Shown: piece after piece, positions 24,140-32,301 of the stretch
Position numbering within the stretch: position 1 is the stretch's first letter
Layout: each line of letters starts with the position of its first letter
Source of the DNA: Halomarina ordinaria
Lineage (GTDB): Archaea > Halobacteriota > Halobacteria > Halobacteriales > Haloarculaceae
Reading direction: 5' to 3'
Assembly (NCBI RefSeq): GCF_030553305.1
Contig: NZ_JARRAH010000001.1
Span: 868,001-932,000 of the forward strand
Length of the DNA stretch: 64,000 nucleotides
Made by a program: the position numbers and the translations under genes
Notes under the pieces: model-generated
The model's input: the letters and a program-made list of their open reading frames with translations, nothing else
Told to the model about the DNA's origin: nothing
Databases searched by the model: none

Positions 24140-25825
24140 ATGACGCACGGAACACCCGGCTGGTACGGGCGACTCAGGAGCGCCGGCGGCGAGCGGCTCT
24201 CGGGCGACGAGGCGCGGCGGGCGAACCTCCGGGCGGGACGGGCACTCGCGGGGACCCTGCGGACGACCCTCGGCCCGCGCGGCTGCGACAAACTGCTCGT
24301 CGGGAGCGACGGCGTCGTGGTCGTGACGAACGACGGCGCCTCCATCCTCGACCGGATGGAGATAGACCACCCGGCGGCGTCGCTCCTGCTCGACGTGGCG
24401 AGCCAGCAGGCCGACCAGGTCGGCGACGGAACCACCTCGGCCGTCCTGCTGGCGGGTGCGCTGCTCGGCGAGGCCGAGTCGCTGTTCGAGCGCGGCCTCC
24501 ACCCCACGACCGTCGGGGAAGGGTACTGGCGGGCGTGCGACCTGGCGCTCGACCGCCTCCCGGAACTGACCGTCGAGACCGACGGCGGCGACCGGGAGCG
24601 ACTCGTGGACGTCGTCCGGACCGCCGTGACGGGCAAGTGGACCGACCGCGAGGCGACACACCTCGCGGAACTCGCGGCCGACGCGGTGCTCGCGGTCGGT
24701 GAAGGCGACCGCGTCGACCGCGACCGCATCGTCCTCCACGCGGTCCCAGGAGGGTCGCCGACCGACACGGAACTCGTCGACGGCCTCGTCGTCGACATGG
24801 CCGAGTCCTCGACCACCGCGACCGACCGGGCCGACGACCTCCCGCGACGGCTCACGGACGCCCGCGTCGCCCTCGTCGACACGCCGCTCGACGTGCCCAC
24901 GACGCGGACGACCCGGTCGGTCGCCGTCGAGAGCGTCGACGGCCTGGAGGCGCTGACGACCTACGAGACCGACCAGCGCGACCGGCGCGCCGCGGCGCTC
25001 CTCGACGCCGGAGCCGACGTGGTGTTCTGCCAGCAGGCGGTCGACGAGGACCTCGCGGGGCGACTCGCCGCTGGCGGCGTGTTCGTCGCCGAGCGCACCC
25101 GACAGGACGAGCTGTACAAACTCGCGCGCGCCACGGGCGCGCGCCTCGTCGCCACGACGGCCGACCTCACGCCGACCGACCTCGGGCGGGCGGGCGTCGT
25201 GGAACGCCGCACCGTCGGTGACCGCGACCTGACGGTGGTGCGCGGGAACGCCGCCACCGAGCAGGTCTCGGTGCTCCTGCGCGGCGGGACCGACCACGTC
25301 GTCGAGGAGACGCGCCGCGTGCTGGAGGACTGCCTGACGGTCGCCGTCCTCGCCTACCGGGGGGACGGCCTGCTCCCCGGCGGCGGCGCGACGGAGGCGG
25401 CGCTGGCGGCGCACCTCCGCGAGTCGGCCCGGGGGCTGGGCGGCCGGGAGGCGCTCGCGGTCGAGGCGGCCGCGACGGCGCTCGAAGTCGTCCCGCGCAC
25501 GCTCGCGGAGAACGCGGGCGTCCCCGTCGTCGACGCGCTGACCGACCTCCGGGCGCACCACGCCCAGGGGCGTTCCACCGTCGGTATCGGCGCCGCGACG
25601 GGCGAGGCCACGGAGATGGTGGCCGAGGGCGTCCTCGAACCGCTGGCGGTGAAACGCCGCGCGCTCGCGTGCGCGACGGAGGGCGCGACGCTCCTCCTGC
25701 GCATCGACGACGTCGTCGCGGCGAGCGCGGGCGGCGGCGGACACGGCGAGGAGGGTCACGACCACGGGCACAGCCACGAGCACGACCACGGACACGGTGG
25801 CTACCCGTGGGCGCTCGGACACTGA
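24140..25825 (+). CDS. divergent thermosome (group II chaperonin) subunit with His-rich tail
   Basis: 561 residues from the ATG at 24140. Group II chaperonin: TLGPRGCDKLLVG, VTNDGASILDRMEIDHPAA, the nucleotide-binding GDGTTSAVLLAG (about 98-109), apical domain, then GDGLLPGGGATEAALA and DALTDLRAHH near 440-490. Identity to standard CCT1/CCT2 is reduced in the apical region, and the usual Gly-Met-rich end is replaced by a ~25-residue tail dominated by His, Gly, Glu and Asp (HGEEGHDHGHSHEHDH onward). Such tails bind Ni, Zn or Co. Flanked by an amide channel and a formamidase. Perhaps a specialised metal-handling chaperonin. Confidence 0.9.
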   Translation: MTHGTPGWYGRLRSAGGERLSGDEARRANLRAGRALAGTLRTTLGPRGCDKLLVGSDGVVVVTNDGASILDRMEIDHPAASLLLDVASQQADQVGDGTTSAVLLAGALLGEAESLFERGLHPTTVGEGYWRACDLALDRLPELTVETDGGDRERLVDVVRTAVTGKWTDREATHLAELAADAVLAVGEGDRVDRDRIVLHAVPGGSPTDTELVDGLVVDMAESSTTATDRADDLPRRLTDARVALVDTPLDVPTTRTTRSVAVESVDGLEALTTYETDQRDRRAAALLDAGADVVFCQQAVDEDLAGRLAAGGVFVAERTRQDELYKLARATGARLVATTADLTPTDLGRAGVVERRTVGDRDLTVVRGNAATEQVSVLLRGGTDHVVEETRRVLEDCLTVAVLAYRGDGLLPGGGATEAALAAHLRESARGLGGREALAVEAAATALEVVPRTLAENAGVPVVDALTDLRAHHAQGRSTVGIGAATGEATEMVAEGVLEPLAVKRRALACATEGATLLLRIDDVVAASAGGGGHGEEGHDHGHSHEHDHGHGGYPWALGH

Positions 25826-25848
25826 GGCGGAACGGGAGAAGAAGACGA

Positions 25849-27105
25849 CTACGACGGCTTGGCGACGGTCCCGCGGGCTTCGCTGGGGGCCTCGGCGAGG
25901 CTGTCGGGGTCGACGTCGAACTCGAACACCTCCTGGGGCACCGAGACGGTGACACAGGTGTTCGGCAGGTCGACGATGCCGGCGATACGGCTCTCGACGG
26001 GCACCGTACTCAGGATGAAGTAGCCCTGCTCGCGGGTGTAGCCGAAGTTCGTCAGGTAGTCGATGGCGTCGAGGCAGGCGCGGCGCATCGCCACCGTGGA
26101 GTTCTTGTAGTGCTGGGTACCGTCCTCGTCGACGGAGTAGCCCTCGAAGACGATGTACTCGGAGAACTGCGGTTCGACGTTCCCGGGCTTGAACATCGCG
26201 TGGTCGATGCCGAAGCGCTCGACGCCGTTCTTGATGAGGTCGACGCGCAGGTCGATGAACCCCGCCATCTCGATGGCGCCGCAGAACGTGATTTCCCCGT
26301 CGCCCTGCGAGAAGTGGAGGTCGCCGGTGATGAGCTTCGCGCCGTCGACGAAGATGGGGATGTACACCCGGGACCCCCGGCTCAGGTTCTTGATGTCGCA
26401 GTTGCCCGCGTTCTCCCGGGGCGGGATGGTCCGGGCGGCCTCCTCTGCGGCCTCGTCGACCATGTCCTCGTCCATGTCGCCGAGCAAGACCTCGTTCGGT
26501 TCCGGCGGGAGCGCGAGCGGCGGGTCGTCGTCGCGGGTCTCGTGGTTGACCGCCGTCTCGTCCTCGGGGCCACGCTCGATGAGCGCCCGCTCGCGCTCGT
26601 TCCACTCCGCGAGCAGTTCGTGGGAGGGACACGTCCCCACGATGCCCGGGTGCGAGAGGCCGGCGAAGCGCACGTCGGGGACGTGTCGCGAGGAGGTGTA
26701 CACCCCTTCGAGGTCCCAGATGGTCTTTCTCGCCTCCGGGAAGTGGTCGGTGAGGAACCCCCCGCCGTTGTCCTGCTCGAAGATGCCCGTGAACCCCCAC
26801 TCGTGGTCTGGGAACGGGCCGAGGTCGAGGATGTCCACGACCAGCAGGTCGCCCGGTTGTGCGCCCTCGACCTCGAACGGGCCGCTCAGGTGGTGGTTCG
26901 GGTCGAGACGCATGTCGCGGATGTCGTTCGCGCTGTCGTCGTTGACCACCTGGTTCCCCGTCCAGTCGAGGCACTCGACGCGGAAGCTCTCGCCCGGCGA
27001 CACCGTCGCAGCGGCCGGGACGTCCGGGTGCCACCGGTTCACTATGGGACTCGGTTGTTCGTCGGGCGGACTGTCGGTATCGACTTCGAATACGGTTTCG
27101 ACCAT
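25849..27105 (-). CDS. fmdA: formamidase (acetamidase/formamidase family)
   Basis: 418 residues. Hydrolyses formamide or related short amides to ammonia and the acid. Landmarks: HPDVPAAATVSPGESF, VVNDDSANDIRDM, HHLSGPFEVEGAQPGDLLVV, GLSHPGIVGTCPSHELL, ENAGNCDIKNLSRGS, and GDLHFSQGDGEITFCGA, all characteristic of FmdA rather than of the divergent paralogue at 11844. Ends 23 nt from the stop of the chaperonin gene (convergent). Likely functions with the AmiS/UreI-like channel to use amides as a nitrogen source. Confidence 0.92.
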   Translation of the reverse strand: MVETVFEVDTDSPPDEQPSPIVNRWHPDVPAAATVSPGESFRVECLDWTGNQVVNDDSANDIRDMRLDPNHHLSGPFEVEGAQPGDLLVVDILDLGPFPDHEWGFTGIFEQDNGGGFLTDHFPEARKTIWDLEGVYTSSRHVPDVRFAGLSHPGIVGTCPSHELLAEWNERERALIERGPEDETAVNHETRDDDPPLALPPEPNEVLLGDMDEDMVDEAAEEAARTIPPRENAGNCDIKNLSRGSRVYIPIFVDGAKLITGDLHFSQGDGEITFCGAIEMAGFIDLRVDLIKNGVERFGIDHAMFKPGNVEPQFSEYIVFEGYSVDEDGTQHYKNSTVAMRRACLDAIDYLTNFGYTREQGYFILSTVPVESRIAGIVDLPNTCVTVSVPQEVFEFDVDPDSLAEAPSEARGTVAKPS

Positions 27106-27274
27106 GGTACGCTACGTCACACCACGGACAGGACGATAGTGCTAATCGTTCGTATCGGTACGTTCAACGCTAAATGTAGGTGCAAACAACCCACACCATG
27201 GCACAGTCTCGGCGGAGATGAACTGTCGGCGCGAAAGGGCTATGCTCGCGCTCGGTGATACGGGTCGGACGACC

Positions 27275-27871
27275 ATGACCGACCTCCCGACACTCGGGTC
27301 CTGTGCCGACCTGTACGTCGCCGTCTGGGACGAGTACGGCGGCGAGGCGTTCGGGGCCGCGGCCCTCGACCGCCGACTCGCCGAGCGTGACGGTGCCAAC
27401 GACGCTCCACACGGCGATGCGCTCGGCCGTCGACTCGCCACGCTCGTCGGCGCGGGCGCGCTGGAGCGACTCGACGACGGCCGCCTGCGCGCCCGACTGC
27501 CCCCCGATGCGCCGGCCGAGGACTGGCACGCCCTCGGTGCCGAGCGCGCCGGTGCCGTCCACGCCGCGCTGACGCGAATGGCAGGGGCGGGTGAGGACGA
27601 CCGAACGTACCGCCACGACGGGGAGCGCTACGCGCCGCTCCCCGCGGGTGAGGCCGCCGAACGGCCGCTGGTCCCGCGCGCGGAGCGGGCGCTCGACGAC
27701 AGCGTCGTCGGCGTCGCGCTCTACGCTCCGGCCGAGGAGGCGGCGCCGGTCCAGCGAGCGGCCGACGACCTCTGCGCGATGGACGCCCCCTCGTTCACCA
27801 AAGTCACCTCGGCGGTCGTCGCCGGTGCCGACGGCGACCTGGAGTTTCGCCTCTACCTCCGACGAACCTGA
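27275..27871 (+). CDS. hypothetical haloarchaeal protein
   Basis: 198 residues from the ATG at 27275; in-frame starts at 27218 and 27242 are possible. The N-terminal half looks like a small winged-helix (DLYVAVWDEYGGEAFGAAALDRRL, then TLVGAGALERLDDGRLRARL). The second half is mixed alpha/beta ending VAGADGDLEFRLYLRRT. No known family. Same direction as the AhpD-like gene 42 nt downstream, so possibly co-transcribed. Confidence 0.7.
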   Translation: MTDLPTLGSCADLYVAVWDEYGGEAFGAAALDRRLAERDGANDAPHGDALGRRLATLVGAGALERLDDGRLRARLPPDAPAEDWHALGAERAGAVHAALTRMAGAGEDDRTYRHDGERYAPLPAGEAAERPLVPRAERALDDSVVGVALYAPAEEAAPVQRAADDLCAMDAPSFTKVTSAVVAGADGDLEFRLYLRRT

Positions 27872-27913
27872 CGGGTCCGAGGTGTTTAGTCGGGGGTCGT
27901 GGTACCGACCGTC

Positions 27914-28495
27914 ATGACACGGATAGACATCGTCGAATCGGAGGAGGCGCCCGACGAGACGACGGCGCGACTGCTGGAGGAGGCCCGCGAGGGGTGGTAC
28001 GGCGACGCCGCGTTCTTCGGCGCGATGGCCCATCGACCGGTACTGTTCGAGCGCGTCGTCTCGCTGTTCGAGGCGTTCGCCCGCGAGCGTGGTATCGAGG
28101 CGTCGACGCTCGAACTCGTGCGCCTGCGCGTCGCGGCGACGAACCACTGCGCGTACTGCGCGACGGTCAGGACGCAGTCCGTCGCGGCGGAGGTCGCCCC
28201 GAAGGAGTCGGCCGTCCTCGGTGAGCGCCTCGACGTCGAGTCACTCACTCGGCGCGAGCGACTGGCCGTCCGCCTCGCCGACGGCGTCTCGGATGCACCC
28301 CACGACATCACCGACGAACTCGTCGACGACCTGCGCGAGGAGTTCGGCGACGAGGGGTTCGTCGAACTCCTGTTGTTCGCCTCCCTCGAGGTCGGTCTCG
28401 ACCGCTTCTGCATCGCCCTCGAACTCGACACGACCGAGGAGAGCGCCTACCCGACGGGACTGGACTACCCGTTTCGCCCCGGCGACGGCGAGTGA
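27914..28495 (+). CDS. carboxymuconolactone decarboxylase / AhpD-like protein
   Basis: 193 residues from the ATG at 27914. The AhpD signature is present: LELVRLRVAATNHCAYCATVR (split: two redox Cys in CAYC and the preceding His) about residues 66-86, followed by a helical region (RERLAVRLADGVS). These proteins use a CxxC pair for peroxidase-type redox relay or alkyl hydroperoxide reduction. Full role unknown; no ahpC is nearby. Confidence 0.9.
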   Translation: MTRIDIVESEEAPDETTARLLEEAREGWYGDAAFFGAMAHRPVLFERVVSLFEAFARERGIEASTLELVRLRVAATNHCAYCATVRTQSVAAEVAPKESAVLGERLDVESLTRRERLAVRLADGVSDAPHDITDELVDDLREEFGDEGFVELLLFASLEVGLDRFCIALELDTTEESAYPTGLDYPFRPGDGE

Positions 28496-28583
28496 ACGGG
28501 TCGTCCGAGTGGTTCCCTCCCCCGGTCTGACGCCGCCGGCTTCGACCCCTTCGGTTAACTCACTCGGACGAGACTGGAGAGCT

Positions 28584-29420
28584 ATGGATTTCGAGTCGGT
28601 AGTCGCAGGAGCGAAGACGACCAAGACCGTCTTCAGCGAGAAGAACGTCACGTTCCTCGCCGGGAGTATCGCCTACAGCGCCTTCGTCTCACTCGTCCCG
28701 CTGATCATGTTCGTCATTCTCGCGGTCTCCATCGCCGGCGCACCCGGACTCCAGGACCGAATCGTCGAGGTCGCCACCGAGAACGTCTCGCCCTCCGTCG
28801 GCGGCGTCATCGGCGTGATGATCGATTCACAGAGCAGTGCCGGCGCCGGTTCGACCGTCAGTGCCTCCATCATCGGGGTCCTCACGCTCGTCTGGGGGGC
28901 CATCAAGGTGTTCCGCGGCCTCGACACCGCGTTCTCTGAGCTCTACGAGACGACCACCCGGGAGTCGTTCGTCGGCCAGCTCAAGAAGAGTCTGCTGATA
29001 CTCGTCGTCATCACGCTCGGGGTCGTCGCGATGGTCGGCGCCACCGGCGTCGTCGCGTTCTTCTCGTTCGTCCCGTTCGTCGAACTCGTCGTCCCCCTGC
29101 TGCTCGTCGTCGCCCTCGTCGGCGCGTTCTTCCCGATGTACTACCTGTTCCCGGACGTCGACGTCGAGCCGCGGGACGTCCTCCCGGGCACGGTCATCGG
29201 GGCTGTCGGCTGGGCGGTGTTGCAGGTACTGTTCCAGATGTACGTCTCCCTCAGCGGGGGCGACGGCAACCTCATCGCGAGCATCCTCCTGCTCGTCACG
29301 TGGCTGTACTTCACCGCCGTCGTCCTGCTGCTGGGCGCGACGGTCAACGCCGTCGTCATCGGCCGTGCGGACGAAATCGTCGAGAGCGGTACCGGAACCG
29401 CCGACAGCGTACAGACGTGA
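28584..29420 (+). CDS. YihY/BrkB-family inner-membrane protein
   Basis: 278 residues. Six membrane helices; first conserved segment VTFLAGSIAYSAFVSLVPLIMFV, then SIIGVLTLVWGAIKVFRGLDTAFSELY, YLFPDVDVEPRDVLPGTVIGAVGWAVLQ and SILLLVTWLYFTAVVLLLGATVN. These are the landmarks of the YihY family, once mis-assigned as ribonuclease BN; transport function suspected but unproven. Start at 28584 (MDFESVVAG); the longer frame is a shadow of the AhpD gene. Confidence 0.93.
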   Translation: MDFESVVAGAKTTKTVFSEKNVTFLAGSIAYSAFVSLVPLIMFVILAVSIAGAPGLQDRIVEVATENVSPSVGGVIGVMIDSQSSAGAGSTVSASIIGVLTLVWGAIKVFRGLDTAFSELYETTTRESFVGQLKKSLLILVVITLGVVAMVGATGVVAFFSFVPFVELVVPLLLVVALVGAFFPMYYLFPDVDVEPRDVLPGTVIGAVGWAVLQVLFQMYVSLSGGDGNLIASILLLVTWLYFTAVVLLLGATVNAVVIGRADEIVESGTGTADSVQT

Positions 29421-30044
29421 AGCGCGACACGTAGCTCCGTCACTCACGACGCGAATAGTCGTTATCTGACACAGTTGAGGGGAACGCCGTCGGCCTCCAT
29501 CGACAGGGCGATGGCTCGGTGGTGCGATTCGGTGTGCGGACGAACGGTGACCGAGCGAGGACCGCCCCCAGACCTAACCGTGTCGAGTGCTAACGTCGGC
29601 CTGTATGCACGCACCCATCGTCAGGACCGACAAGTCAGCGATAGAGCGCGTCCGCGACGCGATTCTCAATCGCGGCAACCCGACTGACGACGACGACGAA
29701 TCGTCGAGGGGGCCCGGCGTCCCACTTCCCGGTTGACCGGCGGTCGACCCGCTTCGACCGCGACACCAGGTGGTCCCTCACGGGACCATCGTGACTCAGC
29801 CGAATAGCCGTGTGTTCGAGCGACTGGGGGGTTCGAACCTCGGTCGCTCCGTTCGCTGGTGTTCGCTCTCTACCTCAATCCCGTAGCCGCTTCGCTCGTC
29901 ACGTTCGTTCCTCGCAGAAGCGGCCTGAGAGGGATTTGAACCACGGTCGCACGCTACCTCGCTTCGCTCGAATCGCGTGCTCCCTGACTCGAATCCTCTC
30001 AGGTACGTCCACGGTCGCTCACTGACGTTCGCGACACGTACGAC
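29421..30044. repeat. intergenic mosaic with tRNA-like 3' ends beside tRNA-Lys
   Basis: No established gene except the small frame at 29605. Copies of a tRNA T-arm/acceptor end recur: GGGGGGTTCGAACCTCG near 29826, and CCTGAGAGGGATTTGAA at 29924-29940, which repeats the tRNA-Lys 3' end (true copy near 30048-30063). The latter is mirrored at 29986-30003 (CTCGAATCCTCTCAGG), making an ~80-nt imperfect palindrome that also pairs GCACGC with GCGTGC. Filler octamers such as CGCTTCGCTCG recur. It resembles a graveyard of integration or recombination events at the tRNA. Confidence 0.6.
29605..29736 (+). CDS. possible small protein (43 aa), unverified
   Basis: An ATG-initiated frame encodes MHAPIVRTDKSAIERVRD, then an Asp/Ser-rich end stopping with PGVPLPG. 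Composition (acidic run of five Asp/Glu, amphipathic helix at about 8-22) is haloarchaeal-like and the codon bias is acceptable. No family or ribosome-binding support; it may be spurious. Confidence 0.3.
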   Translation: MHAPIVRTDKSAIERVRDAILNRGNPTDDDDESSRGPGVPLPG

Positions 30045-30117
30045 GGGCTGAGAGGGATTTGAACCCTCGGCCGTCTGGTTAAGAGCCAGATGCTCTGCCT
30101 GGCTGAGCTATCAGCCC
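30045..30117 (-). tRNA. trnK: tRNA-Lys (CTT)
   Basis: 73 nt on the minus strand. Acceptor GGGCTGA pairs with TCAGCCC; D-arm GCTCAGCCAGGCAGAGC; anticodon stem TCTGG/CCAGA around loop CTCTTAA, giving anticodon CTT (reads AAG); T-arm GAGGGTTCAAATCCCTC. No intron; CCA is not encoded. Confidence 0.97.
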
Positions 30118-30239
30118 TCGATTTCGAGTAACGTGGATTGACGCATATAAGTTTCCTTTCGCCCGGGTCGTGCCCGTCGATGACGGCCTCCACGGTGGAA
30201 GGCGACGACACTCGCGGGACGACCGTTCGGCGAAACGAC

Positions 30240-30246
30240 TATATAG
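30240..30246 (+). promoter_or_regulatory. TATA box of a putative RNA gene
   Basis: TATATAG (30240-30246) inside CGACTATATAGAC is a strong archaeal TATA box. About 25 nt downstream, at 30267, begins a perfect 8-bp hairpin (AGAGTTCG/CGAACTCT, 30267-30297), where a transcript would start. No start codon follows in a plausible frame, so an untranslated RNA is likely. Confidence 0.5.
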
Positions 30247-30266
30247 ACATACGCGTCACTCTGTCT

Positions 30267-30600
30267 AGAGTTCGGTCGGGGTGAGCAATCGAACTCTCAC
30301 AGGTGGGGACGGCGACAGGAACGACCGGTGGCCGGCTCTCGTCGTTTTTTGGTGGGTCGAAGGAGAGCGCCGCCGCGATGGCGGACGGCGGCGCGTCGAG
30401 CAACACGCAACCCGACCGCTGCGCCGGGCCGAAGCCCCCCTGCGGCGCAGTCGGTCGGAGCGGACAGGGAACGGGACAGTGTGACCTGTCTGCTAGCCCC
30501 CCGGGCGTCTGGCGCCCGTCGGTTTGCGAATACCGCGTCGGCTTGACGCCGTGCGCGTTTGGGGTGCGGCGGCACCCGCACGTCAAGCCATCCGACCGAT
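30267..30600 (+). ncRNA. candidate structured non-coding RNA, family unknown
   Basis: Between tRNA-Lys and the TrkA-N/DHH gene lie about 330 nt without a protein gene but with six strong hairpins in a row: 30267-30297, 30367-30394 (GCGCCGCCG/CGGCGGCGC), 30412-30458 (14 paired bases capped by GGGC-CGAA-GCCC), 30460-30493, 30502-30518 and 30540-30589 (GGCTTGACG/CGTCAAGCC with an inner GGGTGC/GCACCC). A run of six T at 30345-30350 could terminate an early short form. Hallmarks of RNase P RNA (GAGGAAAGTCC) and of SRP RNA (GGAAGGGAGCA) were not found. Strand is inferred from the TATA box only. Confidence 0.45.
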
Positions 30601-30752
30601 AGGCCCAGACGCGCTTAGTTATCGAGAACGTACAGCCGCCTCGGGCGCTGTAAGTTCGGGCTACTGGGACGGTCACCGTTCGAGGTGGGCGGGTTTCGAC
30701 CACGGCGCCGAGAGGGGAATTTGAAGTACGATGGCGCCAGAGGTAGCGTATC

Positions 30753-32201
30753 ATGAGTACCGCCATTACGATGGCGTCGATGTCCACGTACGCCATCCTC
30801 GGGTGCGGAAGCGTCGGTCACGCCGTCGCCGAAGACCTCGAGGAGGAGGGCAAGGACGTCCTCATCATCGATATGGACGAGGGGCGCGTCGAGGCGCTGC
30901 GCGACCAGGACATGGACGCGCACGCGGCCGACATTCGGGAGGCGGCGGTGGCCGACGAGGTCGCGGGCCGCGACGTCATCCTCATCCTCTCCTCGGACGT
31001 GGACGCGAACATCGCCGCCGTCGAGAACATCCGCGGCCGCGGCGGCGAGCAGTTCATCGTCGCCCGCGCCTCCGACCCCGTCTCCGCCGACGACCTCTCC
31101 GAGAGCGGCGCGGACGTCGTCATCAACCCCTCGACGGTCATCGCCGACTCGGCGCTCCGCGCGCTCGAGACCGGCGAGTTGGAGTACCGGAGCGGCAAAC
31201 TCGCGGAGATAATCGACGGGAGCGCGTCGGGCCTCGCCATCCTCATCCACCGCAGCCCCGACCCGGACTCCATCGCGAGCGCCGTCGCGCTGAAGGCCAT
31301 CGCGGAGGCCCGCGACATCGAGGCCGACATCGTCTACGACGGCGAGATCGGACTCCAGGAGAACCGGGCGTTCGTCAACCTCCTCGGTATCGACCTCGTC
31401 CCCTCCAGCGACGTCGACATCGACCAGTACGACACCGTCGCGCTGGTCGACCACGCCCAGGCGTCGGAACCCGCCGTCGACCGCCCCGTCGACATCTACA
31501 TCGACCACGCCGAACCCGAACTGGAGTACGACGCCCGCTTCGAGGACGTCCGACCGAACATCTCCTCGACGTCGACCATCCTCACGAAGTACATCCAGGA
31601 GTTCGACCTCAACCTCACGGAGGAGGTGGCGACGGCGCTGCTCTACGGTATCCGCGCCGAGACGCTCGACTTCAAGCGCGACACCACCCCGGCCGACCTC
31701 ACCGCCGCGGCGTACCTCTACCCGTTCGTCAACCACGACACGCTCGAACAGGTCGAGTCGCCGAGCATGAGCCCCGAGACGCTGGACGTGCTCGCGGAGG
31801 CCATCCGCAACCGCGACGTCAAGGGGAGCCACCTCGTCTCGAACGCCGGGTTCGTCCGCGAACGCGACGCGCTGGCGCAGGCCGCCCAGCACCTGCTCAA
31901 CCTCGAGGGCATCACCACCACCGCCGTCTTCGCCATCACCGAGGACACCATCTACCTCGCCGCCCGCTCGAAGGACATCCGGATGAACATCGGGGCGGTC
32001 CTCAACGACGCCTTCGGCGACATCGGCGAGGCGCGCGGCCACTCCACCGACGCCACCGTCGAGATACCGCTCGGCATCTTCACCGGCATCGAGACCAGCG
32101 AGGACAACCGGGACACCCTGCTCGCGCTCACGGAGGAGGCCGTCCGCCGGAAGCTCTTCGAGGCGATGGGCGTCGAGACGGGCGACGGCAACGGCAACTG
32201 A
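30753..32201 (+). CDS. TrkA-N / DHH-DHHA1 phosphoesterase fusion protein
   Basis: 482 residues. Residues ~10-130 form a Rossmann RCK/TrkA-N domain (YAILGCGSVGHAVAEDL; VLIIDMDEGRVEALRD). The rest is a DHH phosphoesterase: LIHRSPDPDSIASAVALKAI, VALVDHAQ, IYIDHAEPE and the DHHA1 domain with EARGHSTDATVEIP. The canonical DHH triplet appears as VDHAQ, so metal ligands are partly altered. Domain pairing suggests a nucleotide-regulated phosphodiesterase (c-di-AMP or nanoRNase type). The start may be 30753, 30771 or 30780. Confidence 0.88.
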   Translation: MSTAITMASMSTYAILGCGSVGHAVAEDLEEEGKDVLIIDMDEGRVEALRDQDMDAHAADIREAAVADEVAGRDVILILSSDVDANIAAVENIRGRGGEQFIVARASDPVSADDLSESGADVVINPSTVIADSALRALETGELEYRSGKLAEIIDGSASGLAILIHRSPDPDSIASAVALKAIAEARDIEADIVYDGEIGLQENRAFVNLLGIDLVPSSDVDIDQYDTVALVDHAQASEPAVDRPVDIYIDHAEPELEYDARFEDVRPNISSTSTILTKYIQEFDLNLTEEVATALLYGIRAETLDFKRDTTPADLTAAAYLYPFVNHDTLEQVESPSMSPETLDVLAEAIRNRDVKGSHLVSNAGFVRERDALAQAAQHLLNLEGITTTAVFAITEDTIYLAARSKDIRMNIGAVLNDAFGDIGEARGHSTDATVEIPLGIFTGIETSEDNRDTLLALTEEAVRRKLFEAMGVETGDGNGN

Positions 32202-32301
32202 ACGTCGTCGACCAACGTAGTCGCCCTCGTGCATCGGTCATCTACCGGCAACCACGCCCGCAGCAGCACGTGCTAACCCCTCTCCTGCGAGACGTCCGTA
32301 C

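Larger units (their letters stand above)
30118..30752. other. 635-nt region without protein genes
   Basis: The stretch between tRNA-Lys and the gene at 30753 contains the putative RNA described separately, an AT-rich ATATAAGTTTCC near 30146 (likely the tRNA-Lys promoter region on the other strand), and ~100 nt before 30753 with a weak promoter. Open frames on both strands are Arg/Pro-rich and lack conserved features. Confidence 0.5.

Noticed and set aside
23408-27034. 1208-residue open frame on the minus strand
   Set aside because: It is antisense to the chaperonin and out of frame with formamidase; only its last 175 residues (the AmiS/UreI gene) are real. High GC creates long spurious frames.
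30267-30600. RNase P RNA or SRP (7S) RNA
   Set aside because: The universally conserved GAGGAAAGTCC of RNase P and the GGAAGGGAGCA of the SRP helix 8 are not present on either strand, so no family name was given.
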